Source: Streptomyces sp. H27-H1
Lineage (GTDB): Bacteria > Actinomycetota > Actinomycetes > Streptomycetales > Streptomycetaceae
Reading direction: 5' to 3'
NCBI RefSeq assembly: GCF_026627445.1
Contig: NZ_JAPNLJ010000008.1
Coordinates: 1-64,000, forward strand
DNA: 64,000 nt
Position 1 is the first letter of the stretch, and each line of letters starts with the position of its first letter. This document shows, piece after piece, positions 27,971-36,120 of this stretch. The notes beneath the pieces are model-generated. The model was not told where the DNA came from and ran no database searches. It saw nothing but the letters and a program-made list of their open reading frames with translations. A program made the translations under genes and the position numbers.

Positions 27971-28858
27971 ATGCTGCGCGATGCGCGCGAGTGGTTCGGC
28001 GGTGCGGCCGACGGGGAGATACGGGCACTGGAAGAGGTGCCCGGCATCGATCCGGAGCGGCTGCGTGAACTATGGTGCGCCGAACCGGAGTTGATGCTCC
28101 GCCTCGACCACCTGCACACGGCTGCGCAGCGTGCCTTCGAGCGCCGCACGCGCGACGCGGTCACCGAGGAGCTCCTGCGCGCCCTGCGCGCCGTGGCCCG
28201 GGGCGCGGACGTGGCCCGGCTGGAGGCGGCGGTCGCGCGGGCCGGGACGCGGCTGGAGGCCGATACGGCCACCGCGGGCGCGCGCGGCCTGAACACCGGA
28301 CTGACGTGCGGGATCGTGGTCAGCCCGGTGGTCCTGGTCGTGGTCCTCGCACTGGGGGAGTGGGTACCCCGGCTCTTCGGCGTCGACCTCGGCTGCCAGG
28401 AACAACTGGCCCTGGCCCAAGCCCTGGTGTGCTTCGCGGGCGGCGCGATGGGCGCGGTCTTCAGCGTGATCATCCGGCTGCGCGACCCCCGGCAGCTCGT
28501 CCTCGAAGGGCCGGGAGGGGCCGACCGGGCCACGGACCCGGTCCAGCTGTCCCGGGCCCTGCGTCAAGAGGGCTGGTACCGGGTGGTGGTCGGGTGGTTC
28601 CTGGCCACCGCGCTCTACCTCCTCGTCGGAGGCGGGATCCTCACCGTCCTCACCCCGCCGGCCGCCCCGGCCGGACTGTGCGGCCCGGGCCCGCTCTCCG
28701 CCGACGGGCACGGGGCCCTGGCCAAGGCCTGGTTCTTCTGGGGAGCCCTCGGCTTCCTGGCGGGGCTCAACGAACGGTGGGCGCGCGGTCTGCTGCGCCA
28801 CCCCTCGGGACCCCGGGACGAGGCGGCCGGGCCGGGGGATGACGCACGCCGGTCGTAG
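27971..28858 (+). CDS. Hypothetical membrane protein, 295 aa
   Basis: I do not recognise a named family. Residues 1-100 are soluble and helical (heptad-like LEAAVARAGTRLEAD), followed by membrane segments near 110-130, 148-168, 208-232 and 255-270. Between helices lies CFAGGAMGAVFSVIIRLRD, repeated loosely later as a glycine-rich segment. GAGGGGGAGCGG precedes the ATG. The architecture (coiled N-terminus, 4 helices) could suit a sensor or scaffold; no function is claimed. It starts 82 bp after the permease and may be separate from that operon. Confidence 0.65.
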   Translation: MLRDAREWFGGAADGEIRALEEVPGIDPERLRELWCAEPELMLRLDHLHTAAQRAFERRTRDAVTEELLRALRAVARGADVARLEAAVARAGTRLEADTATAGARGLNTGLTCGIVVSPVVLVVVLALGEWVPRLFGVDLGCQEQLALAQALVCFAGGAMGAVFSVIIRLRDPRQLVLEGPGGADRATDPVQLSRALRQEGWYRVVVGWFLATALYLLVGGGILTVLTPPAAPAGLCGPGPLSADGHGALAKAWFFWGALGFLAGLNERWARGLLRHPSGPRDEAAGPGDDARRS

Positions 28859-28925
28859 CCGTGCTCCCGGGACTTGAAGGCGGCGCCGGACGGCACGTTG
28901 CGCGGGAGCCGGTTAGCGTCGGGGG

Positions 28926-29177
28926 ATGAGTACCGAACCGCAGAACTTCGAGATCCTGCTGGTGCCCGAGCACGTGGTGGAGGGGTCCGCCGACGACGCC
29001 GTCCGCTCGGCCGTGGTCGCGCCGACCGGCGAGAGCGGTGCCTCCGGCTATCCCCGCTACTCGGGTGACGGGATGGTGGCGGACATCGACCCGGTCACCC
29101 GAACGGTGGAAGCACTCCTCGTGGACGGCTCCGAGCTCGACTACGGCCTCAAGCCCGTCCTGCACCCGCGCGCCTGA
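28926..29177 (+). CDS. Small hypothetical protein, 83 aa
   Basis: A soluble acidic 83-residue protein (FEILLVPEHVVEGSADDAVRSA, then DIDPVTRTVEALLVDGSELD) with no recognised family. GGGGG precedes the ATG at 28926 closely. Third codon positions are almost all G/C and the amino acid composition is ordinary, so it is probably translated. It ends at the hairpin that separates it from the convergent YciO gene. Confidence 0.6.
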   Translation: MSTEPQNFEILLVPEHVVEGSADDAVRSAVVAPTGESGASGYPRYSGDGMVADIDPVTRTVEALLVDGSELDYGLKPVLHPRA

Positions 29178-29200
29178 CCCACCGTCCCGGGGCCGGGTGC

Positions 29201-29224
29201 CCGGGCCCCTTCGCGGGGGCCCGG
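29201..29224. terminator. Bidirectional terminator between convergent genes
   Basis: CCGGGCCCC at 29201-29209 pairs perfectly with GGGGCCCGG at 29216-29224 around a TTCG-type loop. GGGCCCGGCCC recurs at 29237 and 29260, giving alternative pairings. It sits between two convergent genes 120 bp apart. Confidence 0.75.
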
Positions 29225-29297
29225 CCCATCCTGCGAGGGCCCGGCCCGCCCTGTGAGGAGGGCCCGGCCCACCCGGCGACGGCGGCCCCGCCGTCGG

Positions 29298-29918
29298 TCA
29301 CTCGAAGCGGGTGGTGTCCCCCGCGCCTCGCCGGACGATCTCGGCCTCGCCGCTGGAGAAGTCGATGACCGTAGTCGGCAGCGTCCCGCAGTCGCCCGAG
29401 TCGACCACCATGTCCACGACGTTGTCGAGCCGGTCCTTGATCTCCCAGCCCTGCGTCATCGGCTCCGCCTCGTCCGGCAGGAGCAGCGTGCTCGACAGCA
29501 GCGGCTCGCCGAGCTCGGCGAGCAGGGCCTGGACCACGACGTGGTCGGGGATGCGCACGCCGACCGTCTTCTTCTTCGGGTGCTGGAGCTGGCGCGGCAC
29601 TTCCTTCGTCGCCGGAAGGATGAAGGTGTAGCTGCCGGGGGTGGACGCCTTGATCGCACGGAAGACGTCGTTGTCGATGATGACGAACTGGCCGAGCTGG
29701 GCGAAGTTCTCGCACACCAGGGTGAAGTGGTGGCGGTCGTCGAGCTGCCGGATGGACCGGATCCGGTCCACCCCGTCACGGTTGCCCAGCTGGGCGCCCA
29801 GCGCGTAGCAGGAGTCCGTCGGGTAGGCGACGAGGCCACCGGAGCGGATGCCGTCGGCGATGCTGCCGATGGCGCGGGGCTGGGGGTTATCGGGGTGTAC
29901 GTCGAAGTACTTTGCCAT
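29298..29918 (-). CDS. YciO/Sua5-family threonylcarbamoyl-AMP synthase-like protein
   Basis: A 206-residue Sua5/YciO/YrdC-fold protein: GGLVAYPTDSCYALG (about residues 27-41) carries the nucleotide-binding PTD-x-YALG motif, and KKKTVGVRIPDHVVVQALL and SSTLLLPDE follow. YrdC and Sua5 make threonylcarbamoyl-AMP for tRNA t6A; the YciO branch, which this resembles by length and by starting MAKYFDVHPDNPQ, has an uncertain or weaker role. Cytoplasmic. Single gene, convergent with the 83-residue protein gene. Confidence 0.88.
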   Translation of the reverse strand: MAKYFDVHPDNPQPRAIGSIADGIRSGGLVAYPTDSCYALGAQLGNRDGVDRIRSIRQLDDRHHFTLVCENFAQLGQFVIIDNDVFRAIKASTPGSYTFILPATKEVPRQLQHPKKKTVGVRIPDHVVVQALLAELGEPLLSSTLLLPDEAEPMTQGWEIKDRLDNVVDMVVDSGDCGTLPTTVIDFSSGEAEIVRRGAGDTTRFE

Positions 29919-30281
29919 CCGTCGAGCCTACGGGATCCGGCGGTTCCGGCACTCTGGTCGGGCGCTTCCCGAGGGCGGGTCGAGCGAAAAGCGGCCGCTC
30001 TCCAACCGGCGGAGCGGGTACGGCGTCGGTTTCCAGGGCCGCTCCTTCACCCGTCCCACCAATCCATGATCGAAAATCCCTGCCGCCATCAACTTTCAGG
30101 CCCTTTCCCCGCAGGGAATCGCCCAAATGCCCGGAGGGACCCGCGCCGGCGGTGATTCCCGTCACGGCGGCCCGTCCGGCCGGGGCGGAGGGCATCAAAG
30201 GCCACAATGAGGGCAGCGGGGATGAGGGGATCGGGAACCGGGAGGCCGGCGGACCGGGAGACCAGGGGAAGGGAACGCACC
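29919..30281. other. 363-bp intergenic region
   Basis: Divergent spacer between the YciO and ZIP genes. It is relatively AT-rich near 30055-30090 (CCATGATCGAAAATCC, CATCAACTTTCAGG), so promoters probably lie there, but no clean -35/-10 pair or operator was found. No gene is convincing. Confidence 0.45.
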
Positions 30282-31031
30282 TTGTACGACGCACTTGCGG
30301 CAGGCGCCTGGGGGCTCCTCGCCGGCAGCGCCCTGCTGGCGGGCGCGGCCATCGGCACCTTCTTCGCGGTACCGAGGCAACTCATCGCCCTGATCATGGC
30401 GTTCGGATCGGGCGTGCTGATCGCGGCGGTCTCCTACGATCTGATCGCCGAGGCCCGTGACACGGGCGGAATGCTCCCGACCGTGCTCGGTACCGCTGCC
30501 GGCGCGGCCGTCTACAGCGCGGGCAACGCCCTGCTGGCCCGGCGCGGCGGCCGGCACCGCAAACGCTCGGGCGGCCACCAGCCCTCGGAGGAACAGCAGC
30601 CCGGCTCGGGCAGCGCCATCGCGATGGGAGCGGTACTGGACGGGGTGCCCGAGTCCGTGGTGATCGGCGCGAGCCTCCTCGGCGGCGGATCCGTCGGACT
30701 GGCCACGATCGGAGCCGTGTTCATCAGCAATATCCCCGAAGGCATGGCCAGCGCCGCCGGGATGCGCACGGCGGGCCGCGGCCGCCGCTACGTCTTCGCG
30801 CTCTGGGGCGGGATCGCCCTGCTCAGCGGTGTGGCCGCGCTGATGGGCAACGCCCTGCTCGGGGACGCCCCACCGGAGGCCCTCGCGGCTGTCACGGCCT
30901 TCGCGGCCGGCGCGATCCTCGCGATGATCGCCGACACCATGCTCCCGGAGGCCCAGGAGAACGCCCACCTCGTCACCGGTCTGGTGACGGTGGCGGGATT
31001 CCTCACCGCCCTCGGTCTCGGTGAGCTGTGA
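30282..31031 (+). CDS. ZIP family divalent metal transporter
   Basis: A 249-residue membrane protein with the ZIP layout: helices near residues 5-25, 30-50, 60-78, then a variable cytoplasmic loop (RRGGRHRKRSGGHQPSEEQQ), and helices IV-V with the metal site GAVLDGVPESVVIGASL and FISNIPEGMASAAGM. It likely imports zinc, iron or a similar ion. The start chosen is TTG at 30282 with GGGAAGGGAA upstream, because the first helix then begins at the usual place; in-frame ATGs at 30222 and 30207 would add an Arg-rich extension. Its last 29 bp overlap the convergent P450 gene. Confidence 0.85.
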   Translation: MYDALAAGAWGLLAGSALLAGAAIGTFFAVPRQLIALIMAFGSGVLIAAVSYDLIAEARDTGGMLPTVLGTAAGAAVYSAGNALLARRGGRHRKRSGGHQPSEEQQPGSGSAIAMGAVLDGVPESVVIGASLLGGGSVGLATIGAVFISNIPEGMASAAGMRTAGRGRRYVFALWGGIALLSGVAALMGNALLGDAPPEALAAVTAFAAGAILAMIADTMLPEAQENAHLVTGLVTVAGFLTALGLGEL

Positions 31032-32388
31032 GCGTGGCCGGCGTCGGCCCGTCCGGCCGCACCGTGATGCTGTAGGCGGCCTTGTCCGGGATCGACCGGA
31101 AGACGGGCCTGTGGGCCGGCAGCAGGTGTTCCAGCAGCACGGTCGTCTCGCGCAGCGCGAACTGCAGCCCGAGGCAGGCACGGGGGCCGATGCCGAAGGG
31201 TACGTACCCGCCCGGGACGGACGGCCGGCCGCCCGGTGCGGTGAAGCGCAGCGGGTCGAAGCGCTCGGGATCGGGCCACAGTGCGGGGTCGCGGTGGGCG
31301 AGGTAGGGGCAGACGACCACGTCGGTGCCCGCCTCCACGGCGTAGCCCGCCAGGACGTCGTCCTCCACGGCGTGCCGGGGCAGGATCCAGGCGGAGGGGT
31401 ACAGCCGCAGCGTCTCGCTGACCAGGGCCTGGATGGCTTCCCGGCGCTCCGGCGAGCCCTCGCCGCCCGCCGCGAGGGCCCGCTCGCGGGCCTCCGGATG
31501 GCGGTCGAGGAGCAGGTACAGCCACGTCAGCGTGGAGGCCGTGGTCTCGTGCCCGGCGACCAGCAGGGTGACCAGCTCGTCGCGGATCAGCCGGTCGGTG
31601 TACTCGGGCCGCTCGGCGGACGCCCCCACCAGCAGGTGCAGCAGCCCCGGACCGTCGGGACCCGCGGAACCCTGGCGGGCGGCGGCGATGGCGTGCCGGG
31701 CCACGGCGTCGATCCTGGCCAGATCGGCGGCGACCGCCTCCCCGGCATCGGCGGCGTCGGCGGGCAGCGTAGGCAGCGCCGCCACCACGGCCGCGACGGC
31801 GGTGAGTTCGCGCTCGGTGTCCGCGTCGAGGGGGTGGCCGGTGAGGGAGCGCCAGATGGTGTCGAGGGCGAAGCGCCGCATCTCCTCGCCGACGTCGAAG
31901 ACCTCCCCGGTCCGGGCGTACGCGGCCCAGCGCCCGGCGGTGGTCCGCGCGGCCTCGGCGATCCGCTGCTCGTAGCGGCGCATCCCGGTTCCGGTGAACT
32001 GGGACTGCAGGAGACGCCGTTGCCGCTTCCACGCCTCGCCGGTCGCGGAGAGCACCCCCTCACCGATCAGCAGCCGGGCCCGGTGCGAGCGTTTGACGTA
32101 GCGCTGCGGATGCTGGGCCAGCACGTGCTGGATGGCCCCCGGATCGGTGACCAGCACGGTCGGCCGGCTCCCTGAGCCGCCCCCCGACCCGCTTCCCGCG
32201 CCGCCCCCCGACCCGCCCCCGGGACCGTCCCCGAGCCGGAACGCGCCGACTCCGCCGAGCCGTCCGCACACCTCGGCCAGCAGCTCCACGAGCTGGCCTC
32301 CCCCCGCGCTCCACCGCTCCACGACAGAGGGGTCCAGCTCGGGGACCGGGGGGCTGAGGCGGCGTACGGGACCGGCTTCGATGGCCAT
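31003..32388 (-). CDS. Cytochrome P450 with Gly/Ser-rich insert
   Basis: A 461-residue P450 of the longer, CYP4/CYP102-like bacterial type. Motifs: I-helix AGHETTAS, K-helix ETLRLYPSAW, PERF region DPERFDPLRFT, haem loop FGIGPRACLG with Cys405. Near residues 55-75 there is a low-complexity Gly/Ser insert (GGGSGGGAGSGSGGGSGS) where relatives have a short loop. WKRQRRLLQSQFTGTGMRRY marks the C-helix. AGGGGAA precedes the ATG. Substrates of this type include fatty acids and terpenoids, but none can be assigned. No ferredoxin is adjacent. Confidence 0.9.
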   Translation of the reverse strand: MAIEAGPVRRLSPPVPELDPSVVERWSAGGGQLVELLAEVCGRLGGVGAFRLGDGPGGGSGGGAGSGSGGGSGSRPTVLVTDPGAIQHVLAQHPQRYVKRSHRARLLIGEGVLSATGEAWKRQRRLLQSQFTGTGMRRYEQRIAEAARTTAGRWAAYARTGEVFDVGEEMRRFALDTIWRSLTGHPLDADTERELTAVAAVVAALPTLPADAADAGEAVAADLARIDAVARHAIAAARQGSAGPDGPGLLHLLVGASAERPEYTDRLIRDELVTLLVAGHETTASTLTWLYLLLDRHPEARERALAAGGEGSPERREAIQALVSETLRLYPSAWILPRHAVEDDVLAGYAVEAGTDVVVCPYLAHRDPALWPDPERFDPLRFTAPGGRPSVPGGYVPFGIGPRACLGLQFALRETTVLLEHLLPAHRPVFRSIPDKAAYSITVRPDGPTPATLTAHRDRGR

Positions 32389-32660
32389 CGGTGTTCCCCT
32401 GTTCGTCCGTTCGGCGGCTGGTACTCCGCCCGCACCGGACCGGCGGCAGCACGGACTGTACGGGACCGGGAGCGGGCGGGGGTCGCCCTTCGGCCAGGCG
32501 GCACACCGTCGCGGACGGGTCCCGGGATGCGCCGGACGGGTGTACGTCCGGCCCGCCTCCGGGCCGTGGCGGGAGGCGGCCCGTTGGATGGGTGGTCCGG
32601 GGGATCGTGGTCAGGGGCCGGGGCGCGCGATCGGCAGAGCATCGGTTCCTGAGGAGTGAC
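32389..32660. other. 272-bp divergent spacer, P450 / ClC
   Basis: No gene seen. Inverted repeats of GCCCGCCTCCGGGCC and GGAGGCGGCCCG type at about 32548-32586 can fold, and the ClC ribosome binding site GAGGAG closes the region. Promoters for both genes must lie here but no motif is clear. Confidence 0.45.
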
Positions 32661-34385
32661 ATGGGTCCGTTCTCGGCGGTCGGGGCACGGGACGCACTGC
32701 GCCGTACCGAGGCCGCGATGCTGCTGCCCGCGCTCGTCGTCGGCGCCGGGGCGGGGCTGGGAGCGGTGGGCTTCCGCTGGCTCATCGAAGTGTTCACCCG
32801 GATCCTGTCCGGCCACGACGACTACTCCGACGCGGGCCACGCGGACAACCCGTACGTGCCCTGGCTCGGACCGTACTTCGTCCTGCTCGCGCCCGTGGTC
32901 GCGGGCGCGCTCTACGGGCCGCTCGTCTACCGGTACGCCAAGGAGGCGCGCGGCCACGGAGTCCCCGAGGTGATGTACGCGGTCGCCCGCCAAGGCGGCC
33001 GGATCCCGCCCCGGGTCGCGGTGGTGAAGTCGCTCGCGTCCGCCCTGTGCATCGGCGGCGGCGGTTCGGTGGGCCGCGAAGGTCCCATCGTCCAGATCGG
33101 AGCCGCCCTCGGCTCCACCGCCGGAGCCCTCCTGCGCATGCGCGAGGAACAGATGCGGCTGCTGGTCGCCTGCGGCGCGGCCGGCGGCATCGCCGCCACC
33201 TTCAACGCACCCCTGGCCGGCGTCTTCTTCTCGATGGAACTGATCCTGCGCGACATCACCGCCCGCGCCTTCGGCCTGGTGGCCGTCTCCGCGGTCACCG
33301 CCAGCGTGATCGGACGCGCGGCCCTCGGCGACGAACGGTTCCTGGACCTGACGCCCGTGAGCGCGGACCACGTGGCCGCGTACGCCCTGTACGTGCTGCT
33401 CGGCGCGGTGGCCGGCGGCGTCGGAGTGCTCTTCTCCAAGGTGCTGTACGGGGTCGAAGACCTCTGCGACGCCGTCTGGCGCGGCCCGGAATGGCTGCGG
33501 CCGGCGGCCGGCGGCATCGTGCTGGGCGCGATCCTGCTCGCACTGCCCGAGATGTACGGGGTCGGCTACCCCGTCCTCGGCAAGGCCGCGGTGGGCGGGT
33601 ACGCGATCGGATTCCTGCTGGTACTGCTCGTCGGCAAGATCATCGCGTGCAGCGTCACCATCGGGATCGGCGGCTCGGGAGGTGTCTTCGCGCCCAGCCT
33701 CTTCGTCGGCGCCATGCTCGGCAGCGCCTTCGGACAGACGATGGGCCACCTCGCGCCCGGAGTGACCGGCCCCGCCATGACCTACGCCGTCATCGGCATG
33801 GGCGCGGTCTTCGCCGGTTCGGCCCGCGCGCCGATCACCGCCGTCGTCATCATCTACGAGCTGACCGGCGAGTACGGCATCATCCTGCCGCTGATGGCCG
33901 CCATCGCCGTCGCCACCGGAGTCAGCCACGCGCTCAGCCGCGACACCGTCTACACGGCCAAACTCCTCCGCCGCGGCGTCGACTTGGACCTGACCGGCCC
34001 GGCCGCGATCGAGGTCCGGACCGCGATGGGACCGCCACCGCCCGCGCTGGCACCCGGCACCGGCCTGCGCGAGGCGGTCACGGCGATGATCGAGGCGGAC
34101 GCCGGACGCCTCCCGGTCGTCGACCGCCACGGCCGCTACGAGGGTGCGGTCAGCGCGCTCGCCCTCTCCCGGGCCCTGCACGACGGCCTGCCCGAGAGCG
34201 CGCCCGTAGAAACGGTACGGGACCACCCGCCGACCCTCCTCGCCGGCCAGTCCCTGCAGGACGCACTCCCGCTCCTGGCCGCGAGCGACGGCGACGGCCT
34301 CCCGGTCCTCGACGAGGAACGACTCCGCCTCCTGGGCTGGGTCTCCCACCGCTCGGCCCTGCACGCCCTGCACCCGCCCACCTGA
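32661..34385 (+). CDS. ClC family chloride channel/transporter with CBS pair
   Basis: A 574-residue membrane protein. ClC signatures are GSVGREGPIVQ with gating Glu140, GGSGGVFAPSLFVG (the GxFxP motif) near residue 345, and a degenerate HGVPE at residues 99-103 for GSGIP. At the helix corresponding to the proton glutamate of E. coli CLC-ec1, the pattern is SMELIL, so by eye that Glu203 equivalent is Leu194, as in channel-like members. Residues 455-570 form two CBS domains that may bind nucleotides and gate it. GAGGAG is 4 nt before the ATG at 32661. It ends at a convergent terminator. Confidence 0.9.
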   Translation: MGPFSAVGARDALRRTEAAMLLPALVVGAGAGLGAVGFRWLIEVFTRILSGHDDYSDAGHADNPYVPWLGPYFVLLAPVVAGALYGPLVYRYAKEARGHGVPEVMYAVARQGGRIPPRVAVVKSLASALCIGGGGSVGREGPIVQIGAALGSTAGALLRMREEQMRLLVACGAAGGIAATFNAPLAGVFFSMELILRDITARAFGLVAVSAVTASVIGRAALGDERFLDLTPVSADHVAAYALYVLLGAVAGGVGVLFSKVLYGVEDLCDAVWRGPEWLRPAAGGIVLGAILLALPEMYGVGYPVLGKAAVGGYAIGFLLVLLVGKIIACSVTIGIGGSGGVFAPSLFVGAMLGSAFGQTMGHLAPGVTGPAMTYAVIGMGAVFAGSARAPITAVVIIYELTGEYGIILPLMAAIAVATGVSHALSRDTVYTAKLLRRGVDLDLTGPAAIEVRTAMGPPPPALAPGTGLREAVTAMIEADAGRLPVVDRHGRYEGAVSALALSRALHDGLPESAPVETVRDHPPTLLAGQSLQDALPLLAASDGDGLPVLDEERLRLLGWVSHRSALHALHPPT

Positions 34386-34499
34386 TCCGAGCCCGCTGCG
34401 GAGGGGACTCCCCGACACCAGGTCCGGAGCCGCGCGAGCATGAACATCCGCTCCTAGCAGGACAGTTGTCGGATCGACGCGAACCCCGCGCCTATCCAG

Positions 34500-34531
34500 G
34501 GGAGGGGGCGTCGGCATCCTTTCCCCCTCCC
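34500..34531. terminator. Convergent terminator after ClC
   Basis: GGGAGGGGG at 34500-34508 pairs with CCCCCTCCC at 34523-34531, a 9-bp stem with a 14-nt loop containing TTT before the second arm. It lies between the ClC and phosphotransferase genes, whose ends face each other, so it can serve both. Confidence 0.65.
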
Positions 34532-34556
34532 GTACTACGGCTGGGCATCCGGGAAA

Positions 34557-35546
34557 TCAGGCGGGGATCAGGGCCAGGGCCTGCTTCAGGTTGTACTCGG
34601 CGATGCCCGCCATGAACGTCCGGTCGGGGAAGTCCCCGTCGAGCAGCCGCAGCGGCCCCGCCGTGAGCGAGAGTCGCTGGGCGAGCAGGTAGAGCGCGAG
34701 CCGGTCCCCGTCCAACCCGGCCACACCCAGCGGCCGGTAGGCGTCGTGCAGGCGGATCCGCAGGAACACGTGCTCCCACTCGACGTCGAAGTACATCAAT
34801 CCCTCGATGTCGATCACCACCGGGTTCCCGTCCGAGTCCACCAGCACGTGGTCGGGCCCCAGTTCGCCGTGCACGACCGCGTACTCCCTGCGCGGACGCA
34901 CCGTCGCGGCCAGCTCCCGCAGCCGCTCCTCCAGCCGGTCGCGGGCGTCCCGGACTCGCGGATCGCGCGAGGCCGCCTCGGCGAGGTCCCGCAGTGCGCG
35001 GTCGAGGACCACTGCTTCGCACGAGGTACCGCGCGAGGTTCCTCCTCGGTCGACCACGGCCACCTTGCCGTACGCCGGTGCTCGGTGGCCCCGCATCGCC
35101 TCCAGCGAATCCGCGAGTCGGGCCAGGGCACGAGCAGCCGTACGCGGATCGCGCGCGAGCAATGTCTCAAGGTTCTCCCCCGGGAGGTCCTCGACGATCG
35201 CGAGGTCCGCCGGGCAGTGGGCGCCGTCGGCGTCGACGAGGCGGATCGCCGGGACGCGGACGCCGAGCGCGTCCAGCCGCGCGTGCGCGGCCTGGAACAG
35301 ATCGAGCCCGAGTCCGGGCGAGAAGGGGTCGCCGAGGTCGTCATCGCCCGCGGCCGTCGGCCAGTAGTTCTCGGCGTCGTCCCACAGATAGGCGATCGCG
35401 GTCGTCGCGTCGTCCATCACCAGGCGGTACACGCCCTTCTTACTGCCGCCCGAAACCCGCTCGACCGCCTCCAGCCGCCGCCCGCCGCCCAGCGCGGCCC
35501 GCGCCGCCCCCGCCAACCACTCCCGCGCCACTGCCCTGGGTGCCAC
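34557..35546 (-). CDS. Aminoglycoside phosphotransferase (APH) family protein
   Basis: A 329-residue kinase-like protein. The ATP lobe has VSGGSKKGVYRL near residues 38-49, and the catalytic loop reads YAVVHGELGPDHVLVD followed by PVVIDIEG. In APH kinases this loop is HGDLHxxN with catalytic Asp; here the Asp is Glu and the Asn is His, while the magnesium Asp (VIDIEG) is kept. This variant is familiar from Streptomyces paralogues, so activity may be retained or altered. Substrate unknown; an aminoglycoside role should not be assumed. GTG at 35546 behind GGAGAGGCGG is chosen; the frame is open for 31 codons more. Confidence 0.78.
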   Translation of the reverse strand: MAPRAVAREWLAGAARAALGGGRRLEAVERVSGGSKKGVYRLVMDDATTAIAYLWDDAENYWPTAAGDDDLGDPFSPGLGLDLFQAAHARLDALGVRVPAIRLVDADGAHCPADLAIVEDLPGENLETLLARDPRTAARALARLADSLEAMRGHRAPAYGKVAVVDRGGTSRGTSCEAVVLDRALRDLAEAASRDPRVRDARDRLEERLRELAATVRPRREYAVVHGELGPDHVLVDSDGNPVVIDIEGLMYFDVEWEHVFLRIRLHDAYRPLGVAGLDGDRLALYLLAQRLSLTAGPLRLLDGDFPDRTFMAGIAEYNLKQALALIPA

Positions 35547-35726
35547 GTACCGAACCGCCTCTCCACCACGCCAACCCGCGCACCCTACGGGAGCACCGAT
35601 GCGGTGACGATGGGGTTTACCCCGGATCCGGACACGCACCGGCTCTGGCCCGCTTCGGGGCCGGGCCGGGTCACCGCTTGCCCGAGGAGACAGTCCCCGA
35701 CCTGCCGGCCCCGGGCAGCTGACCGG
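35547..35726. other. 180-bp gap
   Basis: Upstream of the phosphotransferase and downstream of the small chitin-binding-like gene on the same strand. A GGCCCGCTTCGGGGCC-type hairpin near 35647-35662 may terminate the small gene. Nothing else seen. Confidence 0.4.
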
Positions 35727-35888
35727 TCACACCGAGTACGGCTGCCACAGCTTCACGGCCGTCTTCGGGTTGGACGCTGAGTTGGACTTGTTCGCCACCA
35801 GGCAGCGGTACTGCTTCCCCTGGTAGGAGACCCGGTCGTTCGCCGAGTACTGCCGGTTGACTTTCCAGTCCGAAAATCCTGCTGCCAT
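35727..35888 (-). CDS. Stand-alone carbohydrate-binding module 5/12-like protein, 53 aa
   Basis: The whole 53-residue protein is one ChiC/CBM5-12-like module: FSDWKVNRQYSANDRVSYQG, then KQYRCLVANKS and a C-terminal LWQPYSV. The spacing of Trp, Tyr, Asp-x-Val-x-Tyr and final Trp matches chitin-binding modules that normally end secreted chitinases. There is no signal peptide, so it either stays in the cytoplasm, leaves by another route, or is a displaced domain. GAAAGG lies 10 nt before the ATG at 35888. No glycoside hydrolase gene is adjacent. Confidence 0.72.
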   Translation of the reverse strand: MAAGFSDWKVNRQYSANDRVSYQGKQYRCLVANKSNSASNPKTAVKLWQPYSV

Positions 35889-36003
35889 GTCTCGGTACCT
35901 TTCATCGGGCCGGCCCACTGCCGGGCCCGCCCGAATCCTCGCACGTCGGGGCCCTGCTCGGCCCGGAGCGGGCGCCGCTTGGCGTCCTGGTCGGCTGTGA
36001 CCG

Positions 36004-36120
36004 CTCTTCCGCGATGTCCACGGCAGCCGGTGGGTCGGGCTCGCGCCGGTGATCCCGGTCGGAGACGTCGTGAAGATCACCGGTGTCGACGGCCTGGGCC
36101 GGTTCAGCGCACGACCTTGA
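36004..36120 (+). pseudogene. Possible NfeD-like OB-domain remnant
   Basis: The plus strand reads LFRDVHGSRWVGLAPVIPVG, then DVVKITGVDGLGRFSARP and a stop. The pattern (strand, GxRW, long strand, VGDVVKITGVDGL) resembles the C-terminal OB fold of NfeD proteins. A TGA lies two codons upstream in the same frame and no start follows, so it would be only a 3' fragment. It overlaps the F420 reductase gene's 3' end by 17 bp. Weak evidence; it may be fortuitous. Confidence 0.3.

Noticed and set aside
26437..28533. 698-residue open frame on the minus strand
   Set aside because: Shadow of the NCS2 permease and the membrane protein, which carry family motifs on the plus strand.
28926..29177. 83-residue gene as a toxin or antitoxin
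   Set aside because: No partner gene overlaps it and no toxin-antitoxin motif is visible; left as hypothetical.
32067..34517. 816-residue open frame on the minus strand
   Set aside because: Shadow of the ClC gene; no recognisable protein features.
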